NCBI RefSeq assembly: GCF_000350225.1 | Contig: NW_005179141.1 | Coordinates: 1-64,000 of the forward strand | Direction of reading: 5' to 3' | Source of the DNA: Chondrus crispus | Taxonomy: Eukaryota > Rhodophyta > Florideophyceae > Gigartinales > Gigartinaceae | DNA length: 64,000 nt | Shown: in pieces, positions 59,266 through 64,000 of the stretch | Position numbering within the stretch: position 1 is the stretch's first letter | Layout of the letters: every line of letters starts with the position of its first letter | Translations under genes and position numbers: made by a program | Notes under the pieces: generated by a model | Database searches by the model: none | Told to the model about the DNA's origin: nothing | What the model saw: the letters and a program-made list of their open reading frames with translations, nothing else

Positions 59266-60666
59266 ATGTCACTTCGCAGCGAACAGCCTATCTACGAGTC
59301 ATCCAGAGCACGCTGTGAAAGGGATTTGGTCCATGAGGTGCAACTTCTTACGTTTGATGTGAGCCATCAATACGTTTTGCTTGTGGCAAGTGGTCCTGAT
59401 CAGTGGAGGCTTCCGGGATTTCTTTCTAAAGAAGTATCTGACAGCTCGATAGAGGGTGTGTGCAGCGCTGCCAAGACAGTAATTGGTATCGAATTTCCGT
59501 TTCTTGTTCTTCGACATTGTTACTCTGAGGAGTTGTCCGTTGAAACGCCTAATCTTTCAGCTACTAAGGTCCGCGCCATTCTCGTTGCTCAGTGCCATGA
59601 GAAATCTCAAGAAGTGCCTTCTGGATGCAGTTGGGTGGCCATCACCAATGATCACAGAGCGGGTGTCGTCCATGTGTCGCACTCGGAGAAAGAAGCGGAG
59701 CAGGCCATTCGGCGAGAACTGGAACAGACCGTAGCTAACGTTACGCCGCCTAGACGGGTGCCTTGGGCCTCTGTTGGATGGTATCAAGAAACGCTTCGAA
59801 AGGTGCGCGAAATATTGGATGGACACAATGTGCATGTGATGGGGGAATTGGTTCAGATCCGTGCGTCATCCAGAGGAGCCGTGCTAAGGATCAAGACGAA
59901 CGAGAGTGATTACTACCTTAAATGCAGTGCATCCACGTCGAACGATGCTGGAGTCACGTCAATAATGTCTAGCGTTGTTCCTGATCTTGTCGCCAAGCCG
60001 TTGTTCGCAGATGTGGAACGTCGTCAAATGATCCTTGTGGACCACGGTGACGAGACTAGCTTCTGTGGATTGGAAGATGAAGGGCGTAAGCAGGGCGTAA
60101 GAGATCTGGTGCGTCTGCACCGCGCAAGCGCAAAGGTGTTGCCTGATTTGTTGGAGGCCGGACTACCATGTTATTCACCACTGTGGATGCGTGAGAACTT
60201 GAACTCACTTTTTCAGTGTAAGGAGCTTTTGCCCATGCTGGAAACGGAAGCAAAACAGAAACTGTCGAGCATCAAGGTGAAGCTGCAAGACGATCTGACA
60301 GAACTTATTGATTTGGAAATGCCTACCTGTTTGATACACAATGACACGACCAGTGGGAACCTAACCAGGAAGGGCGCCGATGAGGGTCCAGGGGTCCGGT
60401 TTTTCGACTTTGACAGCTCTTTCGCAGGCCATCCTTTGTTTGATGTTGACTGGTGCAACCGATATACCCTAGAGGTCTATGCACAGGAAATGGACATAGC
60501 TGACATTGACGGATTGTATAGGTTGATTGGGAAAGTATTCTTCAACCTTGCGCCGCTCGTGGAAGCATATAGATACTTGGATATGGTTAGGGAGGCGGAA
60601 GACGGTGCTCCCCGGGAAGACGCCCTTCACTGGCTAGAGGACAGTGTTCGTTCCTTGCTGCCGTGA
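59266..60666 (+). CDS. Phosphotransferase (APH/choline-kinase-like) with N-terminal degenerate Nudix-like region (466 aa)
   Basis: Intronless frame from ATG 59266 (GAGAGATGT). Residues 1-155 resemble a Nudix fold (VHEVQLLTFD, WRLPGF) but lack the REUxEE catalytic box, so hydrolase activity is unlikely. Residues 165-460 fit the aminoglycoside-phosphotransferase superfamily. WASVGWYQETL is the usual entry. K219 in YYLKC is a likely ATP-contact lysine. H358-N-D360 to N365 form the HxDxxxxN catalytic loop, and D381/D383 in FFDFDSS the metal-binding segment, followed by HPLFDVDW. This layout is commoner in bacteria, so lateral origin is possible. The substrate cannot be told from sequence; resistance function should not be assumed. 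The only clear non-transposon gene in the window. A small frame overlaps its stop. Confidence 0.75.
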   Translation: MSLRSEQPIYESSRARCERDLVHEVQLLTFDVSHQYVLLVASGPDQWRLPGFLSKEVSDSSIEGVCSAAKTVIGIEFPFLVLRHCYSEELSVETPNLSATKVRAILVAQCHEKSQEVPSGCSWVAITNDHRAGVVHVSHSEKEAEQAIRRELEQTVANVTPPRRVPWASVGWYQETLRKVREILDGHNVHVMGELVQIRASSRGAVLRIKTNESDYYLKCSASTSNDAGVTSIMSSVVPDLVAKPLFADVERRQMILVDHGDETSFCGLEDEGRKQGVRDLVRLHRASAKVLPDLLEAGLPCYSPLWMRENLNSLFQCKELLPMLETEAKQKLSSIKVKLQDDLTELIDLEMPTCLIHNDTTSGNLTRKGADEGPGVRFFDFDSSFAGHPLFDVDWCNRYTLEVYAQEMDIADIDGLYRLIGKVFFNLAPLVEAYRYLDMVREAEDGAPREDALHWLEDSVRSLLP

Positions 60667-60866
60667 CCGAAGAAGGAAATGGTGACCGCACATTTTTGGG
60701 CTGCGTTGACGTGTACGACGGTGTAGTCTGGGGCGAGCCGCTCTGCACGTGGCATCAGCTGTATGCGCTTTATAATGAGTACAAAAGAAGGTGCGAAAGT
60801 TTTGGCGGGAGCATCATCGTCAGGACGACAAGTAGAGGAGGCATGAAAGTCTTCATGGCCGGGTGA
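60663..60866 (+). CDS. Small ORF overlapping the kinase stop, unknown
   Basis: GTGA overlap: the frame begins at GTG 60663 within the kinase TGA and encodes 67 aa (LGCVDVYDGVVWGEPLC, WHQLYALYNEYKRRCESF). In the -1 frame relative to the kinase it could equally be the remnant of a longer C-terminus lost by a 1-base change. It looks protein-like, but no family is recognised. An ATG is lacking at the start, which weakens it as a separate eukaryotic gene. Confidence 0.3.
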   Translation: MTEEGNGDRTFLGCVDVYDGVVWGEPLCTWHQLYALYNEYKRRCESFGGSIIVRTTSRGGMKVFMAG

Positions 60867-60891
60867 TGCTTGCAAAACAAGAACTGAGTTT

Positions 60892-61155
60892 TTGTTTTGC
60901 ATGCATCACCGGGCTATACGAAGCGCTGGTCCATCTTCTGACAACGAGACGTACGCACACTGCACTGCGGTTGCCGCATTCGTACCAGACGGAGCACAAG
61001 GAGGGGGCTCGTTGACTGGTCACACGGACAGGAGGCACAGTGTTGGCATCAGTGCGGACGGAAGACATGTGATGTTTGCATCCTGGGACGAGAATGTGAG
61101 GGTGTGGGACGTGGATAGAGGGATCACACTTGGTAGCGGGTGGGCAAAGGACTAG
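60892..61155 (+). pseudogene. WD40 repeat fragment
   Basis: The frame contains LTGHTDRRHSVGISADGRHV and SWDENVRVWDVDRG, one WD40 unit with its GH and WD dipeptides. WD40 proteins need several repeats to close a propeller, so a lone unit ending at TAG 61153-61155 is a fragment. Confidence 0.6.
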
Positions 61156-62452
61156 GAAGACATCACGAATCGAATTCTGAGGATCGTAGACGTGGGCACT
61201 GTGTTGTACAGGACAAACATCGCAAATAACTGTACGCAAGGGAAGAGTTGCGCGAAGGCGAGAGGACGGGTCTGAGGCTGTCCTGGCTCCATTAGAGACT
61301 ACAGTAGATTCACTGATATGGCACGATCATGTAGTGGTAGTTGCAGCGGTGGCTAATGTGGTTGTTTCCATGAAGGTAGTGGTCTAAATTGCGAAAAGCC
61401 ATAGACGCTTGCCACCCCCAGGCATTCGTGATGTGTTGCATTGGTGCGTCGTAGTAGTAAGGGGGGAGGGGGGGAAGTCCATTTTGATGTTACGAAAGCT
61501 TGGAGAGTCTTGTTTCATGGACGTTGCCAGTCCATATCTTTGTGTGCATGATCTATCAACCAACTTCCCCTCATCACACAGTAAACAACTCTAGGAGTGG
61601 GAACGGGCCTGACGTGTGAATGTCGTACGGTTCTTCCGTTGCGAAGGGTTTTCGTTGTCCTTTACTGCAAACAGACGACTAAGAAACCCTCAAGGCTGCC
61701 TGCCTCATGCATTTGGACGTAGCTGCAATGCCGCCATCTCGTAGCCGCCCAGCACTCAGAGCTTTTATGACCTGATCATCCACGTGTTACACGTGGGCGT
61801 TAGCTTCGATGAAATGGACATCGCTGTCACTCAGATGCACCCTTGTACTCGCGGCCTGCTCCACCGGTCTCTAAAGTTTGTCCTGCGGCGTCTCCACCAG
61901 AAACGCATCTCCCCTGGCGCATTCCCAGTATGGCTATGACCCTTCTCCAGATTCACCCACCACCCTATCCTCCGTGGTTCGTTGTGCGCCTCCATCCTCG
62001 CGTTCACCTCCTAAACCCCCATCCCGATAACCCACCCGCGGCTCGCGGCTCGTAAACGGAAGAGCCATGCTCGCCCCCAGCCGACGCCAAGCCCCTGTCC
62101 CCGCCCTCGCCCTCCCATCCGCCCTCTTCCGCCGCCATACCCACCCTCTCACCCTTCATACCCCCGCCCAAAACTACCCTAACCTTTGCCCCCCCCCCCC
62201 CCCCCGCCTTCCTCACATTTCTCGCGTCGCCTTCCTCAGACACCGTCGCAACGAGCACGGAGCGTCTTTCAAGCACGATCTCGGCCACCGTGGACCTCGA
62301 ATTCAACAACGACTGGCGGAAGGATCTGTGCCGGTGGGCGCTCCAACTCGCATCTGGTTAAAACATCATTGTTGCCCCCTTGTTATCTTGAAGCAAACGG
62401 CCACCTAACAATGAAAAACAATCTGAAATCAAGCTACACCCGAATACTGCAA
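61156..62452. other. No gene recognised; pyrimidine-rich with poly-C run
   Basis: Contains short frames only. The 61840-62230 part is C-rich on this strand, with an uninterrupted C18 at 62189-62206, a low-complexity stretch prone to length error. Confidence 0.5.
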
Positions 62453-62610
62453 ATAGTGCGGTCTGCACTATTTTGGAACGCCAATTCGAAGCCGAGGTGA
62501 CGGTATTTACTGCGGTCCGCACTAATATTGATACCGCACTAATTAAGTCATTTCCCCTATTAGTGCGGTCCGCAGTAAATAATTCTGTTCTTAATAGTGC
62601 GGTCTACCCT
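62453..62610. repeat. Inverted-repeat cluster beside the pogo transposase
   Basis: 62505-62526 and 62559-62580 are inverted copies with one mismatch in 22 (ATTTACTGCGGTCCGCACTAAT). Related TAGTGCGGTC motifs occur at 62455 and 62594. Likely terminal or subterminal repeats of the DDE element that ends here, or a small fold-back insertion. Confidence 0.55.
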
Positions 62611-62690
62611 AATTCTGTCTGTAATGCCGAATGCAATCTGGACCAATCAGAAGAGTTGAGATTTTTAATGTGTAAGGGTACTGGATATCT

Positions 62691-64000
62691 CTACGCGCCT
62701 TCGCCAACCACCTGGCCCTCATTCGCAATCACAGGAGCTCCCTCAAAATGGTTTCGATGCCTCTGAATTATGTTCTGTAGCTTGGGAAACAATTGTCTTT
62801 CCTCCCACTGCCCATTTGTGTTGAGCGCTAAGCCACATCTAATCATGGCTTTCCGTGCGTAGGCTAAACCCTCGCTGTCGCGTTGTGCGTTAACATCCCG
62901 AACAGCCGCTGTGGCAAGCTCCAAAAAGTAGTGCTTGCCTGGATTTGGCAACTTGCCAGAAGAAGCCGTAAAAGTCACCTGCCATTACGCGCTCCATTTT
63001 GTGCTGGTCCCAACGACAACGCCAAGCATCTTTTAGCTTTTGTATCACAAATGAATCGGCGGGCTGCAGTAAGTCCGTACAGTTCGGCTGGAAAAACCTG
63101 ACCTCTGTGTTGATTTCGGTCAACGCTTCCAACATTGCCGCAGTCTCACCATGCCCACTGCAGTTGTCCATATACAAAACACGACGCCGGCCGTGCCGAA
63201 GCGCCTTAATTACTTTCCGTTCCCTCAGCCACTGCGGCATTACTTCGCGATCCGTCCAACCCTTCAGCCCCGAGCGATACGAAACTCCCGCTACATCGTC
63301 AGGAACGCTTTGAATTGGGTAACTTCTCTTCTTGTTCTGAAAACCCATCATTGGCGCTTCGATTCTTGCATCCCTTCCACCAGATATACGTACAATCATT
63401 GTCATCCCTTCCGCTCCAGACACTACGTCTGAATACTTTACCTCGGCTTCACCGCAAATTCCCAACGTTCGATGGTTGTCCATGTTGATGACAAATTGCG
63501 TTTCGTCAGCATTTGACACATCTTCCTCATCTAAACGTCCTGAACGAAACTCTCGAGCCACAGAGCCAAGATGATACGCCACTTCCTTCTCGATAAAAGC
63601 TTGCTTTTCCGGGGAACCCATCAATTTGCCTGTTTGAGCGCGACTAACAATTTCGTTCCGCTCGATAAATGCCTGGATCCAACGCGGTGTGATCATGTAC
63701 TGAATAAACTTTTTTGACGACGTATCAAAATAATTTAGAAAATATTCATCCCTCGTAGAACTTTTTATGAGCTGTCTCGCAAGATCCCCGAACAGCTTGG
63801 CATTGAACTTGAGTCCGGTTTTTCGAAGCCTGTCAAACTCTTCGAGGTGGTCGGCTTGCAGCGCCATTACCCAAGCAGACCTCTTCCGACCGCGGCCAGG
63901 CTTGGCCTTTAGATACACCCTTTTGAAGCCACAGCTTGTAACCCTGGTAATTGAGCGCGGCGCGCAAGCCGTCTCGTCTGCTTCAAGGTACTCGAGGCGT
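62691..64000 (-). pseudogene. Pogo-type DDE_1 transposase, frameshifted, runs off window
   Basis: Reads leftward from the window edge. The main block 63918-62890 has GRGRKRSAWVMALQ (DNA-binding region), NADETQFVINMDNH (first Asp), GGRDARIEAPMMGFQNKK, VLYMDNCSGHGET (second Asp) and NCTDLLQPADSF (third acidic residue), as in CENP-B/pogo DDE_1 enzymes. A frameshift near 62950-62975 moves the C-terminus (SGKLPNPGKHYFLEL, DVNAQRDSEGLAYARK) to 62978-62691. A second shift is likely near 63924, where NYQGYKLWLQK lies in another frame. Such transposases are abundant in oomycetes. The catalytic residues are intact, but the gene is not. Confidence 0.85.

Noticed and set aside
61843..62309. Proline-rich plus frames and glycine-rich minus frame
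   Set aside because: Products of low-complexity C-rich DNA with a C18 run, with no domain.
63151..63432. Plus-strand frames opposite the pogo transposase
   Set aside because: Shadows of the well-supported minus-strand DDE_1 coding sequence.

Overview
This is a gene-poor, transposon-dense stretch of a eukaryotic nuclear genome. The chromodomain Ty3/gypsy elements, Ty1/copia remnants, a Harbinger transposase with a Myb/SANT-like partner, and a pogo-type DDE transposase together most resemble an oomycete (stramenopile), but this is inference from family resemblance and not proof. I recognise no rRNA, tRNA or CRISPR array. Almost every coding region belongs to a mobile element. The only clear non-transposon gene is a kinase-like fusion gene at 59266-60666.

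Layout. 1-1384: 5' end of a decayed copia element (minus strand). 1519-22962: gypsy element B1 (plus), split by a complete gypsy element of a second family, A1 (4916-18509), inserted in the B1 gag with a 5-bp GATCC target duplication. 22963-26163: 3.2 kb between two B elements that face each other tail to tail. 26164-35205: gypsy B2 (minus), whose gag is interrupted by a 1.27-kb TRIM-like miniature retrotransposon (30975-32241). 35206-40048: decayed copia element (minus), interrupted by a solo B-type LTR (38296-39479). 40656-53785: gypsy A2 (minus), nearly intact, with LTRs differing at about six of 619 positions. 53786-57318: Harbinger transposase remnant, SPRY-like fragment, Myb/SANT-like gene and a small TIR element. 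57319-62452: kinase-like gene among low-information sequence and a WD40 fragment. 62453-64000: pogo-type transposase remnant (minus).

How the parts work together. Families A and B are sister chromodomain gypsy lineages. They share LTR termini (TGTAG...CTACA), 5-bp target duplications where these can be checked, a primer-binding site that fits a tRNA-Tyr-like 3' end, a Gag with one CCHC knuckle, and a Pol ordered PR-RT-RNase H-IN-chromodomain. Family A has two unusual properties. First, Gag and Pol are joined by an apparent -1 frameshift at an A6 run next to the gag stop. Second, a roughly 2.5-kb open reading frame lies on the opposite strand between pol and the 3' LTR. It is intact in A2 (829 codons), and its protein is recognisable along most of its length in the older A1 copy, where frameshifts break it. 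This antisense gene is the strongest candidate here for an undescribed function.

Most B copies and A1 are pseudogenised by frameshifts and stops. Several breaks, however, are shared by B1 and B2: a +1 overlap inside gag, a stop at the gag-pol joint, and a UAA between RNase H and integrase. These may be recoding signals or inherited lesions.
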